NCBI GenBank assembly: GCA_041390625.1
Contig: JAWKPM010000002.1
Span: 1 to 64,000, forward strand
DNA length: 64,000 nt
Source of the DNA: RBC038 sp041390625
GTDB taxonomy: Bacteria; Chloroflexota; Dehalococcoidia; UBA2979
Direction: 5' to 3'
Shown: piece after piece, positions 33,055 to 41,798 of the stretch
Position numbering within the stretch: position 1 is the first letter of the stretch
How the letters are laid out: every line of letters begins with the position of its first letter
Program-made: the position numbers and the translations under genes
Notes under the pieces: model-generated
What the model saw: only the letters and a program-made list of their open reading frames with translations
Databases searched by the model: none
What the model was told of the DNA's origin: nothing

Positions 33055-35529
33055 TCAGCGCACCACGATGTTGAGCAGGCGTCCGGGGACGTAGATCACC
33101 CGTACGACCTCGTGACCCTCGACGAGCTCGGCGATGCGGGGGAGGGCGTTGGCCGCCTCGCGCGCCGTCGCTTCGTCGGCGTCGGCCGCCAGCTCGAGGC
33201 GCTCGCGCACCTTGCCGTTCACCTGCACCGCGATCTCGACACGGTCCTCGGCAGCGAGGGCGGGGTCGAAGACCGGCCACGTCTGCTCGTGCACCGAGTA
33301 CGTGTGGCCCGTGCGCTCCCAGAGCTCCTCGGCCGCGTGCGGGCACGACGGCGCCAGCATCAGCAGCAACAACTCGATCGCCTCGTCCCACGCGGCGCCG
33401 TCGACGCTGCCCGCGTCGCGCCAGCGCTGGAGCGCGTTCGTCAGCTCCATCAGCGCGGCGACCATCGTGTTCATGCGCTTGCGTTCGAGGTCCTCGGTGA
33501 CCCGCTCGAGGGTGGAGTGGGCGGCGCGCCGCAGCTCGACGGCCGAGGCGCCCTCGGGATCCTCGAGGCGCGTCGGTGGGTCGACCACGAGCGTCCACAG
33601 GCGGTTCAGCCAGCGCGAGACGCCCACGATGCCGTCGACGTCGTACGGGCCGCCCTGCTCCCACGGGCCCAGGAACATCAGGTAGGCGCGGAACGTGTCA
33701 GCACCCCAGCGGACCACCTGGTCGTCGGGCGCGACGACGTTGCCTCGGGACTTCGACATGCGACGACCGTCGGGCCCCAGGATCTGTCCCTGGCTGAAGT
33801 AGCGCGTGAAGGGCTCGTCGCCGGGCACCAGTCCGATGTCTCGCGCGAACTTGTAGAAGAAGCGCGCGTAGAGCAGGTGCATCGTCGCGTGCTCGGAGCC
33901 GCCGGTGTACTGGTCGACGGGCAGCCACGTCTCGGCCTCGTCGCGCGAGACGGGCATCGAGGTGTTGTGCGGGTCCGGGTAGCGCATGAAGTACCACGAC
34001 GAGCACATGAAGGTGTCCATCGTGTCCGTCTCGCGGCGGGCGGGGCCGTCGCATTCCGGACACGTCGTGTGCACGAACGCCTCGGATAGCGCCAGCGGCG
34101 ACTCGCCGGTGGGACGGAACTCGACGTCGTACGGCAGCTCGACGGGCAGCTGGTCATCGGGGACGACGACCGTGCCGCACTGCTCGCAGTGGATGATCGG
34201 GATCGGCGCGCCCCAGTAGCGCTGCCTCGAGATCAGCCAGTCACGCAGGCGGTACGTGACCTTCGAGGCACCCCACCCGCGCTCCTCGAGGTAAGCGGCG
34301 ACCGCACCCTTCACCTCGTCGTTGGGCATGCCATCGAACTGGCCCGAGTTCACGGCCAGACCGGGCTCGATGTAGGCCTCGGTCAGCGGCGAGCCGTCCC
34401 AGTCGGGCGGTGAGATCACCACTCGCACATCGAGGCCGTACTTCCTCGAGAAGTCGAAGTCGCGCTGGTCGTGGGCGGGAACGCCCATCACGGCGCCCGT
34501 GCCGTACGTCGCGAGGGCGTAGTCGGCGACCCAGATCTGGACGCGCTCGCCGGTGATGCGGTTCGTGCAGTACGAGCCCGTGAAGACACCCGTCTTCTCG
34601 CGCTCCGTCGACTGTCGCTCGATCTCGGTCAGCCGCCTCGCATTGGCGACGTAACTCTCCACGGCCTCGCGCTGCTCGGGCGTCGTCAGCGCGCCCACGA
34701 GGGGATGCTCGGGCGCCAGCACCATGAAGGTCACGCCACAGATCGTGTCGGGCCGCGTCGTGAAGACACGCACCTCATCGACGCCGCCGGCGGTGGGCTG
34801 CTCGAGGGCGAACGACACCTCGACGCCCTCCGAGCGCCCGATCCAGTTGCGCTGCATCGTCTTCACGTGCTCGGGCCAGTCCAGGCCCTCGTTGTCCAGC
34901 AGCTCCTCGGCGAAGTTCGTGATGCGGAAGAACCACTGCGACATCATGCGCTGCTCGACGACCGAGTCGCAGCGCTCGCAGGTGCCGTCGACGACCTGCT
35001 CGTTGGCCAGCGTCGTGTTGCAGCTCGGGCACCAGTTCACCAGCGCCTCGCCTCGATAGGCGAGGTCGTTCTTGAACAGCTGCGCGAACCACCACTGCGT
35101 CCAGCGGTAGTACGAGGGATCCGAGGTGTTCACCTCGCGGTCCCAGTCGAACGAGGCGCCCATGCGCTTCAGCTGGCCGCGCATGCGCTCGATGTTCGCG
35201 TCGGTCCAGTCGCGAGGGTGCAGCCCGCCCTTGATGGCGGCGTTCTCGGCAGGCAGCCCAAAGGCGTCGAAGCCCATCGGGAAGAGGACGTTGTGGCCTC
35301 GCATGCGCCGGTAGCGCACCAGGGTGTCGGAGGGCGCCATCGCGAACCAGTGGCCGACATGCAGGTCACCCGACGTGTAGGGGAACATCGTGAGCGCGTA
35401 CCAGTTCGGCCGGCCCTCGACGTGGTCGGGCGTGCGGTGGAGGCCGCCGGCGGCCCAGCGCTCCTGCCAGCGCGCCTCGATCGAGGTCGGGTCGTAGCGC
35501 TCGACGGTGGTACGTGCGTCGGTAGTCAT
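33055..35529 (-). CDS. leuS: Leucyl-tRNA synthetase
   Basis: The 824-residue protein is a full class I LeuRS: HIGH-type motif YTSGDLHVGHWF near residue 45, a CxxC zinc-like pair in NWCPSCNTTLANEQVVDGTCERC, the CP1 editing domain (about residues 225-420, with TTRPDTICGVTFMVLAPEHPLV), the KMSKS-type RRMSKSRGNVV near residue 590, and a C-terminal anticodon-binding domain. The ATG at 35529 gives the family's usual start; in-frame sequence extends 24 codons upstream but without similarity. No strong ribosome site is visible. A leader of nearly 200 bases precedes it. Confidence 0.97.
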   Translation of the reverse strand: MTTDARTTVERYDPTSIEARWQERWAAGGLHRTPDHVEGRPNWYALTMFPYTSGDLHVGHWFAMAPSDTLVRYRRMRGHNVLFPMGFDAFGLPAENAAIKGGLHPRDWTDANIERMRGQLKRMGASFDWDREVNTSDPSYYRWTQWWFAQLFKNDLAYRGEALVNWCPSCNTTLANEQVVDGTCERCDSVVEQRMMSQWFFRITNFAEELLDNEGLDWPEHVKTMQRNWIGRSEGVEVSFALEQPTAGGVDEVRVFTTRPDTICGVTFMVLAPEHPLVGALTTPEQREAVESYVANARRLTEIERQSTEREKTGVFTGSYCTNRITGERVQIWVADYALATYGTGAVMGVPAHDQRDFDFSRKYGLDVRVVISPPDWDGSPLTEAYIEPGLAVNSGQFDGMPNDEVKGAVAAYLEERGWGASKVTYRLRDWLISRQRYWGAPIPIIHCEQCGTVVVPDDQLPVELPYDVEFRPTGESPLALSEAFVHTTCPECDGPARRETDTMDTFMCSSWYFMRYPDPHNTSMPVSRDEAETWLPVDQYTGGSEHATMHLLYARFFYKFARDIGLVPGDEPFTRYFSQGQILGPDGRRMSKSRGNVVAPDDQVVRWGADTFRAYLMFLGPWEQGGPYDVDGIVGVSRWLNRLWTLVVDPPTRLEDPEGASAVELRRAAHSTLERVTEDLERKRMNTMVAALMELTNALQRWRDAGSVDGAAWDEAIELLLLMLAPSCPHAAEELWERTGHTYSVHEQTWPVFDPALAAEDRVEIAVQVNGKVRERLELAADADEATAREAANALPRIAELVEGHEVVRVIYVPGRLLNIVVR

Positions 35530-35726
35530 GAGGTCGCTGCTTTCTGACTCGCCCCTCGAGCGCTGCAGGCTCGGCGGGGACTTCCTGACCGGTGGCGGCA
35601 CCCGCGACGCGGGCGTGGGCGGCGCACCGGCCGACGGCCGGCTACACCGCCCGACGAAGGGCGAGTGCGCGCTCAGCAGCGAGGCGCGAACCTGCGGTGT
35701 GGGTCACGATCGACGCCATGCGAACA

Positions 35727-35755
35727 AGTGTCTCGACGTGCGTCAGCGGCGTCAA
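35727..35755 (-). promoter_or_regulatory. Possible sigma-70 promoter and GC-rich leader of leuS
   Basis: On the minus strand TTGACG (35755-35750) and GACACT (35732-35727) are separated by 17 bases. Transcription from here would give a leader of about 190 bases containing at least two perfect small hairpins: CCGGCC/GGCCGG at 35627-35641 and CCCGC/GCGGG at 35601-35613. A leader this long before an aminoacyl-tRNA synthetase gene suggests attenuation, but I see no clear T-box consensus. Confidence 0.35.
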
Positions 35756-35791
35756 CATCGAGGACCCTGCCCCTTCGCACCTCGTGGCGCG

Positions 35792-35974
35792 CTAGATCGC
35801 CACGAGGATGAACGCCGCCAGCAGCGGCACCCCGAGCGATACGACGCCCAGCAGCCGCTTCGCTGCCCGCAGCCGCGCCATCCCCTCGGGCGCTCGGATG
35901 GCGGCGCGCATCTCCCACGTCACCGCGAGGACGTACGCCACGAAGAGCACGATGAGCACGCCGGTGGCCGACAT
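35792..35974 (-). CDS. Small membrane protein, 60 residues
   Basis: The predicted protein has two hydrophobic segments (TGVLIVLFVAYVLAVTWEM and LLGVVSLGVPLLAAFILVAI) joined by a basic loop with RAAKRLL, a helical hairpin with a positive cytoplasmic turn. No family recognised. It begins nine bases after the PP2C stop on the same strand and could be co-transcribed with it. Coding potential is supported by the two clean transmembrane segments and by position; the ribosome site is weak. Confidence 0.45.
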   Translation of the reverse strand: MSATGVLIVLFVAYVLAVTWEMRAAIRAPEGMARLRAAKRLLGVVSLGVPLLAAFILVAI

Positions 35975-35983
35975 GACGGCAGC

Positions 35984-36730
35984 CTAGCGCGAGGCGTCCG
36001 TTGGCGCGCCCTGCCGCCTATCGAGGAGCGCGATGGCGACGTTGTCCGGGGCGCCGGCGGACAGCACCGCCTCGAGGAGGGCGCGCGGTAGCGCGGCGCC
36101 TCGATGTTCCGCGACCAGCGCCTCGACGTCGGCGTTCGCGAGCACGCCCGTCACGCCGTCCGAGACGAGCAACAAGACATCGCCGTCTACGAGGGGGAAC
36201 GGTCCTCCGATCTCGGCCTCGTGTCGCGAGCCGCCGAGGGCTTGCGTGAGGGCGTGGCGGTCGCTCGACCAGCGCGCTTCATCGGCCTCGAGGCGGCCGG
36301 CACGGACCGCCTCGGCGGCGCGATTGTGGTCGGTGGTCAGCGCCTCAAGTGTGCCTCGATGCCAGCGGTAGGCCCTCGAGTCGCCCGCGTGCGCGACGGT
36401 GATGGTGCCACCGAGGACGAGCGCCGCGACCAGCGTGGTGCTCATGCCTGACCGCTCCGCGTGCGCCTCGGCGTCGGCGACGATCGCTCGATGAGCCGTC
36501 TCGAACGCCTCGGTCAGCTCGCGCGCAGGGTCGAGGCCGGGGAACGCCGCCTCCTCGAGGCTCCCGATCGCCAGCACCGAGGCCCGATCGCCGGCGGGCG
36601 GGCCGCCCATGCCGTCGGCGACTGCGAGCAGCACGCCGCCGCCCTCGAGGAGCCGCGCGTAGGCGGCGTCCTGGTTCGAGACGCGGACGAGCCCGCGATC
36701 GGTCAGCACGAACGGGGTTCGGTCGGTCAT
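35984..36730 (-). CDS. PP2C-family serine/threonine protein phosphatase
   Basis: The 248-residue protein has the PP2C metal motifs in order: RVSNQDAAY near residue 17, VADGMGG near 38, GDSRAYRW near 115, LVSDGVTG near 193 and PDNVAIALL near 234. These bind two Mn or Mg ions and remove phosphate from Ser/Thr. The protein is a stand-alone catalytic domain without a membrane anchor. The cognate kinase is not in the window. It lies just downstream of tRNA-Ala on the same strand, with the start codon 23 bases from the tRNA 3' end. Confidence 0.88.
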   Translation of the reverse strand: MTDRTPFVLTDRGLVRVSNQDAAYARLLEGGGVLLAVADGMGGPPAGDRASVLAIGSLEEAAFPGLDPARELTEAFETAHRAIVADAEAHAERSGMSTTLVAALVLGGTITVAHAGDSRAYRWHRGTLEALTTDHNRAAEAVRAGRLEADEARWSSDRHALTQALGGSRHEAEIGGPFPLVDGDVLLLVSDGVTGVLANADVEALVAEHRGAALPRALLEAVLSAGAPDNVAIALLDRRQGAPTDASR

Positions 36731-36753
36731 GGGGACAGGGTAGGTGGTGGGGC

Positions 36754-36829
36754 TGGTGGACCTGAGGGGACTCGAACCCCTGACCCCCTCACTGCCAGTG
36801 AGGTGCTCTCCCAGCTGAGCTACAGGCCC
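36754..36829 (-). tRNA. tRNA-Ala(GGC)
   Basis: A 76-nt cloverleaf on the minus strand: acceptor GGGCCTG paired with CAGGTCC, D arm AGCTCAGCTGGGAGAGC, anticodon arm CCTCA-CTGGCAG-TGAGG presenting GGC, T arm with GGTTCGAGTCC, discriminator A and encoded CCA at 36754-36756. All canonical positions are present. Confidence 0.96.
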
Positions 36830-36898
36830 GTTACGACGGCTGGCGCGGTCGCCACCTCCGGTATTGAACCGGGTCCACCGCTGCCGGTCAACGAGCCG

Positions 36899-37837
36899 CT
36901 ACCCCACGTCGGCGGGGCACGCTCCGATGGTCGAGCTGACGCCCTTGTGGTCGGACGCGGTGATGTCGAAACGCGTCGGGTCCTCGGCGCACCACGAGGG
37001 CGGGACGAAGATGTGGTCGATGCGCAGCAGCAGCATCGGGTACCGCACGGAGGTGGGTCCGGCCCAGCCGACGCGCATCGCGTCGCGCCGCGCATCGGAG
37101 AGCGCGCGATAGCCTCCGCCTCGGTCTGTGAGGTTGAGGTCGCCGGCGATGACCACCGGCAGCGACTCAGCCTCGATGGCTGCGATCATGTCGTCGATGA
37201 TGCGGCGCTGCGTTCGCAGCCCGACCTCCCATGCCGCCGTGATGGGGTAGGACGGTCGAGGCAGGTGGAGTCCGTAGAGCACGAACGGGCCGTCCGGCGC
37301 CTGCACCTCGACCGCCACGCCGTGGCGCGCCACCACCTCGGGTGGATCATCGAGGGGGACGAGCGGCCAGTGCGAGTACACGACGACGTCGAACGAGCTT
37401 CGGCCCGCCGTGGAATACGCGTACTCCTCGTCCAGCGGACGGAGCAGGCCGGGCAGCATCTCGCTGACGACCAGGACGTCGGCATCCTGCGCAAGCAGGT
37501 CATCGAGGGCGACCGGGTTCATCACGCGGCCTCGGACGTTCGCGGCGGCGAGGCGGAAGCCGTCCACCGGCGCGTCGCTGCCCTTCGGCGTCCACGGGCC
37601 CATGATCACCACCGCGCTGAAGAGCAGCCATGAGGCGCCCACCCCGGCGATGGCCCATCGAGGGATCCGTGCCAGCGCGGCGATGATCAGCGCGACGACG
37701 AGCCCCGCTCCGAGGAACAGCGGCATCCCGATCGCGAAGGCGTCAAAGCGTGGCGAGAGGTCGCGCACGAGGAACCACGTCCACGGCGGGAGCGCCAGCA
37801 GCGCAACAACGAGGGCCGTGCGGTTCGTCGAGTTCAC
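36899..37837 (-). CDS. Endonuclease/exonuclease/phosphatase-family membrane protein
   Basis: The 312-residue protein has three N-terminal transmembrane segments (about residues 8-25, 38-58, 62-80) and then an EEP domain: LAAANVRGR, a Glu in VSEMLPGL, the catalytic pair in VVIAGDLNLTD, and the C-terminal SDHKGVSST. This layout of membrane anchor plus EEP hydrolase is common in high-GC bacteria; the domain would face outside and may act on phosphodiesters or phospholipid head groups. It starts at GTG 37837 with only a weak GGA upstream. Confidence 0.75.
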   Translation of the reverse strand: MNSTNRTALVVALLALPPWTWFLVRDLSPRFDAFAIGMPLFLGAGLVVALIIAALARIPRWAIAGVGASWLLFSAVVIMGPWTPKGSDAPVDGFRLAAANVRGRVMNPVALDDLLAQDADVLVVSEMLPGLLRPLDEEYAYSTAGRSSFDVVVYSHWPLVPLDDPPEVVARHGVAVEVQAPDGPFVLYGLHLPRPSYPITAAWEVGLRTQRRIIDDMIAAIEAESLPVVIAGDLNLTDRGGGYRALSDARRDAMRVGWAGPTSVRYPMLLLRIDHIFVPPSWCAEDPTRFDITASDHKGVSSTIGACPADVG

Positions 37838-37896
37838 AGCGATCCAGCGTATGGCCTCGCGCGCTCTCGTTCGCGCGCCATTCGAGGGCTCAGCGC

Positions 37897-38568
37897 TCAG
37901 CCGCCGATGACCGCGCGCGCGGCGTCGAAGCCACTCACGGCCTCCCAGATCGACTCCGCGAGGAAGGGGCCCGGTGCCAGCTGATTGTCGGCCGTCGCGA
38001 GGATAGACATCCCGGCGACCCACACCGCGAAGCCCGCGAGGTTCGCGAGGAGGACCGCCTGCCTCGATGCCCCGGTCGCGCGCTCGAGGGCGACCTGCGT
38101 TAGCTGCACCCAGGCCGCGAGTGCCAGCAGTCCGGCGCCGAAGGCGACCGGCGGCACGACCATCAGCACCCCGAGGCCGAGCCCCCCGCCGGCGAATCCC
38201 GCCGTCCGCAGCATCGAGTCCACACGAGGCGCCTCGGCGACTCGCTGCAGCACGGTGAAGGCCACCAGCAACCACGCCAGCCAGAGTGCGACGCCGAAGG
38301 CGGTCCCGAGCACGACCGAGCGGAACAACACGCCTCGCGCATCACCCAGGCCGCTCAGGAGCCACCACAGCCAGCCGCCCGCGCCCAGCGTCGCGAGGCC
38401 GCCGACCAGCACGACGATGGAGGGGATGAGTGCGCTCGGGTCGTCGCGCACGTCGTCGAAGACCTCGAGGTCGAGTCGGGCGAGCCGCGCCAGCCGCGCG
38501 GCGAACCCTTGTCCGCCGGGCGGCACGGTCGCCACTTCCGGATCGCCGTCGATCGTCGGGCCGGTCAT
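37897..38568 (-). CDS. Yip1-like multi-pass membrane protein
   Basis: The 223-residue protein has an N-terminal cytoplasmic part (FAARLARLARLDLEVFDDVRDDP) and about five hydrophobic segments. The 'F.dv..dp.a..ps' opening and a five-helix bundle fit the Yip1 membrane domain, whose function in bacteria is unknown. The ATG at 38568 sits in CCTCGATG, with AAGGAG about twelve bases upstream. It starts 34 bases after the rsmG stop and may be read from the rsmG promoter. Confidence 0.6.
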   Translation of the reverse strand: MTGPTIDGDPEVATVPPGGQGFAARLARLARLDLEVFDDVRDDPSALIPSIVVLVGGLATLGAGGWLWWLLSGLGDARGVLFRSVVLGTAFGVALWLAWLLVAFTVLQRVAEAPRVDSMLRTAGFAGGGLGLGVLMVVPPVAFGAGLLALAAWVQLTQVALERATGASRQAVLLANLAGFAVWVAGMSILATADNQLAPGPFLAESIWEAVSGFDAARAVIGG

Positions 38569-38602
38569 CGAGGTGCGTCGCTCCTTCGACCTCGAGTCCG
38601 CG

Positions 38603-39337
38603 TCAGCGCAGCGGGCGCTTCGTCGGCATCCCTGCCCTTCGAGGGTATCGCGGGTCCAGCGCACGGACCCGCCTCACCAGCACCACGTCCTGGGGCAGCG
38701 AGCCGTCCGGCATCGGGGCGGCGCGGACCTCGAGGAGCTCGCCGCCCAGCGCCTCGATGGCAGCGGCTGCGGCCTCGATCTCCTCGCCGGCGCGGCTGCC
38801 CTTGAGTGCTGCGAGCGTGCCGCCGGAGCGGACCAGCGGCAGCGCGTACTCGACGAGGACGGCAAGGGGGGCGAGTGCGCGCGCGGCCGCCACGTCGAAG
38901 TGCTCGCGCAGCGCCGTGTCGCGTCCGGCGTCCTCGGCGCGGGCCTGTACGACGAGTGCGCCCTCGAGGCCGAGCTCTTCGATCACGGCCTCGAGGAACT
39001 GCGCGCGCCGGCCGTGCGACTCGAGGAGCGTCACCGCAAGTGAGGGCCACGCGATCGCGATCGGCACGCCGGGCAACCCGGCGCCACTCCCGAGATCGAC
39101 CAGCGAGGCGCCGGACTCGAGCAGTCCCTCGTCGCGCAGCACTGCGCCGTAGGCGAGTGACTCGGCGAAGTGCCGGCGTGCGACCTCGAGGGGGTCGGTC
39201 ACGGTGGTGAGGCCCGCGCGCTCGTTCCACTCGAGCAGCAGATCGAGGTAGCGCGTGAACTGCGCGCGCTGCGCCTCGGACAGCGTCACGCCGAGATCCG
39301 CCGCCGCGGCCTCGAGCCAGGCGAGCCACTCGGGCAC
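38603..39337 (-). CDS. rsmG: 16S rRNA (guanine527-N7)-methyltransferase RsmG
   Basis: The 244-residue protein has the RsmG signature: a helical N-terminus (TRYLDLLLEWNERAGLTTVTDP), RRHFAESLAYG, motif I VDLGSGAGLPGVPIAI, and the ESHGRRAQFLE segment. It methylates G527 of 16S rRNA. The GTG at 39337 fits the family's start; another GTG at 39370, eleven codons upstream in frame, is also possible. A TAGAAG minus-10-like element lies just upstream of the second, so a short leader is likely. It is divergent from the Gre-like gene. Confidence 0.92.
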   Translation of the reverse strand: MPEWLAWLEAAAADLGVTLSEAQRAQFTRYLDLLLEWNERAGLTTVTDPLEVARRHFAESLAYGAVLRDEGLLESGASLVDLGSGAGLPGVPIAIAWPSLAVTLLESHGRRAQFLEAVIEELGLEGALVVQARAEDAGRDTALREHFDVAAARALAPLAVLVEYALPLVRSGGTLAALKGSRAGEEIEAAAAAIEALGGELLEVRAAPMPDGSLPQDVVLVRRVRALDPRYPRRAGMPTKRPLR

Positions 39338-39454
39338 GGAGTTGCCGTCTTCGGGGTCCCGCGTTGACACTCGGGGCGTCCCATCTTCTAGACTGTCGAA
39401 ACACTCAACAATCGTGAATCCCGGCCCGGCACACCTGAGCGGAGACCGCCGACC

Positions 39455-40255
39455 ATGGCGGAGCCTATGACCGCTGGCCAAGCCAGCGCGCACTTCCTGC
39501 AAAGCATCGACCCCGAGCAGGCGCGCGTCGAGCGCCCTGACGTCGAGGCGTTCATCGAGGCGTACGGCGCCGACCTCCCGATCGGCGACCTGACCGCCGA
39601 GGACGTGAGCGCGTACGCCAAGCGTTTCGAGGACGACGGCATCGAGGATGCCCCGCAGCTCGAGCCCGTGCGCGCGTTCCTCGCGTACGCCTCGCGCCTC
39701 TCGTTCACGGCCACCAACCTCGTGCCGGCGCTCCGGCTGGGGCCCGACGCCGGCGGCTCGCGCGGTGACAGCGCGGCCGCCGACCTGGGTGGCGAGACCT
39801 TCCGCATGACCGTCGAGGGCCTCGCGAACCTCGAACGCGAGCTCGAGGAGCTGAAGTCCGAGCGGCCGCGCATCGCCGACGAGCTTCGGGCCGCCATGGC
39901 GGACAAGGACTTCCGCGAGAACGCACCGCTCGATGCGGCGCGCGACGCGCAGGCCCACCTCGAGGCTCGCATTCGTGACATCGAGGCCCGCCTGCGTCAC
40001 GCCGTGATCATCGACGCCAGCCAGAAGGACGGCCGCGCGAACGTCGGCTCAACGGTGAAGCTGCTGAACCTCCAGAACGAGCGTGAGCAGGTCTTCCACC
40101 TGGTGTCGCCGAACGAGGTCGAGCCCGCCAGCGGCAAGATCTCCATCGAGTCTCCGGTCGGAGCGGCGGTCATCGACCATCGCCCGGGTGACGAGGTGGT
40201 GGTCGACGCGCCCTCCGGGAAGATCCGCTTCAAGCTGCTGGACGTCACCGGCTAG
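39455..40255 (+). CDS. Gre-family transcript cleavage factor with extra N-terminal domain
   Basis: The 266-residue protein ends in a Gre module (residues about 116-266): a coiled coil with the acidic tip DKDFRENAPLDAARDAQ, which parallels the DLKENAEY tip of GreA, and a C-terminal FKBP-like part (SIESPVGAAVIDHRPGDEVVV). The first 110 residues are foreign to GreA: helices such as ASAHFLQSIDPEQARVE and DVEAFIEAYGADLPIGDLTAEDVSAYAKRF resemble the SAM-like core-binding domain of tyrosine recombinases. The protein may target transcript cleavage to particular complexes or DNA. A canonical greA lies at 26591-27064, so this is a second, specialised copy. Confidence 0.75.
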   Translation: MAEPMTAGQASAHFLQSIDPEQARVERPDVEAFIEAYGADLPIGDLTAEDVSAYAKRFEDDGIEDAPQLEPVRAFLAYASRLSFTATNLVPALRLGPDAGGSRGDSAAADLGGETFRMTVEGLANLERELEELKSERPRIADELRAAMADKDFRENAPLDAARDAQAHLEARIRDIEARLRHAVIIDASQKDGRANVGSTVKLLNLQNEREQVFHLVSPNEVEPASGKISIESPVGAAVIDHRPGDEVVVDAPSGKIRFKLLDVTG

Positions 40256-40374
40256 CGGATCGCGCCCGCCGCGTCGCTCCCAGGCCTCGTCACAAACGTC
40301 ACGAAGCGAGCAACTCGCGCCGGATACACTCGATCCACGGGCCTCGGACGTTCGAGGCTCGGGATGGTGATCCG

Positions 40375-41043
40375 ATGACCAATCGACCCGACGAGCGTCG
40401 CGACGAGGCCGAGAACTCGACCGGGACGCGATCGACTGAGCGCAGCCTGCTGTCGCGAGCGCGCTTCCTGGCGCTGCTCGGGGGTGGGGCGGCCGTCGCG
40501 TTCCTCGGGACGCGCGTGCTCAGCGCCGCCGGCGGCTGGCGCATCAACACCGTCGAGCGGCCGACGCCGCGATTCGACCTCGAGGATTACCGACTCGTCA
40601 TCGACGGTCTGGTCGAACGACCGATGACGCTGTCCTACGACGAGCTGCGGGAGCTGCCGGCGGTGCGGCAGGTCAGCGACTTCCACTGCGTCGAGGGCTG
40701 GGGCGTCGACGACGTGCAGTGGGACGGCGTGCGCCTCCAGACCATCATCGACCTCGCGCGTCCGACCTCGGAGGCGGGGTTCATCACCTTCCACTCGCTC
40801 GGCGATGTCTATCGCGACTCGCTCTCGCTGCAGCAGGCAGGCCTCCCGGACGCCATGATCGCGTACGACATGGACGGCAGCCCGCTCACCCCGGACCACG
40901 GCCTGCCGCTCCGCACGGTGATGCCTAGGATGTTCGGCTACAAGGGCGCGAAGTGGCTGACCCGCATCGAGTTCCGCTCCGAGCAGGACATCGGCTACTG
41001 GCAGGAGCGCGGCTGGCGCATCGACGCGTGGATCAACGCCTGA
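40375..41043 (+). CDS. Molybdopterin-dependent oxidoreductase (sulfite-oxidase-fold)
   Basis: The 222-residue protein has an N-terminal export segment (SRARFLALLGGGAAVAFLG) and an oxidoreductase molybdopterin-binding domain with the Mo-liganding Cys in SDFHCVEGW (about residue 105) and a YDMDGSPLTPDHGLPLR stretch typical of the YedY/MsrP-like group. It is shorter than YedY and has no dimerisation domain. The export segment looks Tat-like, but the twin Arg are separated by Ala (SRARFL). The next gene encodes a matching membrane cytochrome b. Substrate unknown; sulfoxide reduction is possible by analogy to MsrPQ. Confidence 0.8.
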   Translation: MTNRPDERRDEAENSTGTRSTERSLLSRARFLALLGGGAAVAFLGTRVLSAAGGWRINTVERPTPRFDLEDYRLVIDGLVERPMTLSYDELRELPAVRQVSDFHCVEGWGVDDVQWDGVRLQTIIDLARPTSEAGFITFHSLGDVYRDSLSLQQAGLPDAMIAYDMDGSPLTPDHGLPLRTVMPRMFGYKGAKWLTRIEFRSEQDIGYWQERGWRIDAWINA

Positions 41044-41074
41044 ACCGGCGCGCGCTCACGGCCATCGAGCCTTT

Positions 41075-41752
41075 ATGACCCGCCTGCCCGACACGACTGC
41101 CGAGTCCGATGCCATGGTCCGCCGCTTCGAGGTGCCGACGCGCCTCGTGCACTGGCTGCTGGCGGCACCGTTCGTGCTGCTGCTGCTGACCGGCCTCACC
41201 AACTTCGAGCCCGGGTTGAAGGCGACGCAGGTCGGCGGCGTGCGCGTCTTCGCGTGGCTGCACGTCGTGATCGGCTTTGCCGCCCTCGGTGGCGCGGTTC
41301 TCGCGCTGCTCCAGCTCTCGAGGCGCAGCGCCCGCACCGACCTCGAGGCGCTCGCGGACGTCTCCCTCGACGACTACCTGTGGTTCCAGCACGAGGCGAT
41401 CACGCTCGCCGGTGGTCGCTCGATCGGGCCGCGCGTGGGCAAGTTCAATGCCGGTCAGAAGGTCAACGCAGTGGTCTCGGCGGGGGCGACTGTCGCGCTC
41501 CTCGGGACCGGCATTGTCCTCGGCATCAACTACGTCTCGAAGTCCGTGTTCGACGCCTCGTTCGTGGAGAGCGTGTTCCCGTGGCACACGACGATCGCGC
41601 TGCTGTTCATCCCGGTGCTGCTCGGCCACCTGTATCTGGCGGTCCTCAACCCCTCGACGCGTGAATCGCTGCAGGGCATCACTCGAGGCATCGTGCGTCG
41701 CGACTGGGCGCGCCGCCACCACCCGGCCTGGCTGGACGACCTCGAGGGCTGA
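41075..41752 (+). CDS. Membrane cytochrome b561/FdnI-like subunit
   Basis: The 225-residue protein has four transmembrane segments (about residues 23-42, 55-78, 130-150, 165-187) with His at RLVHWLL, AWLHVVIG, PWHTTIALL and LLGHLYLA, a pattern for two b hemes as in formate dehydrogenase gamma and related quinol-linked cytochromes. It follows the molybdopterin gene by 31 bases, so the two probably form a membrane oxidoreductase exchanging electrons with quinone. The start has no strong ribosome site; an ATG 13 codons later is possible. Confidence 0.78.
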   Translation: MTRLPDTTAESDAMVRRFEVPTRLVHWLLAAPFVLLLLTGLTNFEPGLKATQVGGVRVFAWLHVVIGFAALGGAVLALLQLSRRSARTDLEALADVSLDDYLWFQHEAITLAGGRSIGPRVGKFNAGQKVNAVVSAGATVALLGTGIVLGINYVSKSVFDASFVESVFPWHTTIALLFIPVLLGHLYLAVLNPSTRESLQGITRGIVRRDWARRHHPAWLDDLEG

Positions 41753-41798
41753 CTCGCGGCAGTTTGCCGCCCCACGAGCGAAGTGACACGATCAACTC

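Noticed and set aside
35530..35791. T-box riboswitch before leuS
   Set aside because: No AGGGTGGNACCGCG-like element or stem I features found; only generic hairpins.
35592..35795. A 67-codon plus-strand frame in the leuS leader region
   Set aside because: No ribosome site and random-looking Arg/Ala composition.
36845..36905. A second tRNA-like segment beside tRNA-Ala, with a CCGG-TTCAATA-CCGG arm
   Set aside because: The anticodon arm does not pair and the 5' half overlaps the end of the endonuclease-fold gene. It is better seen as hairpins after that gene.
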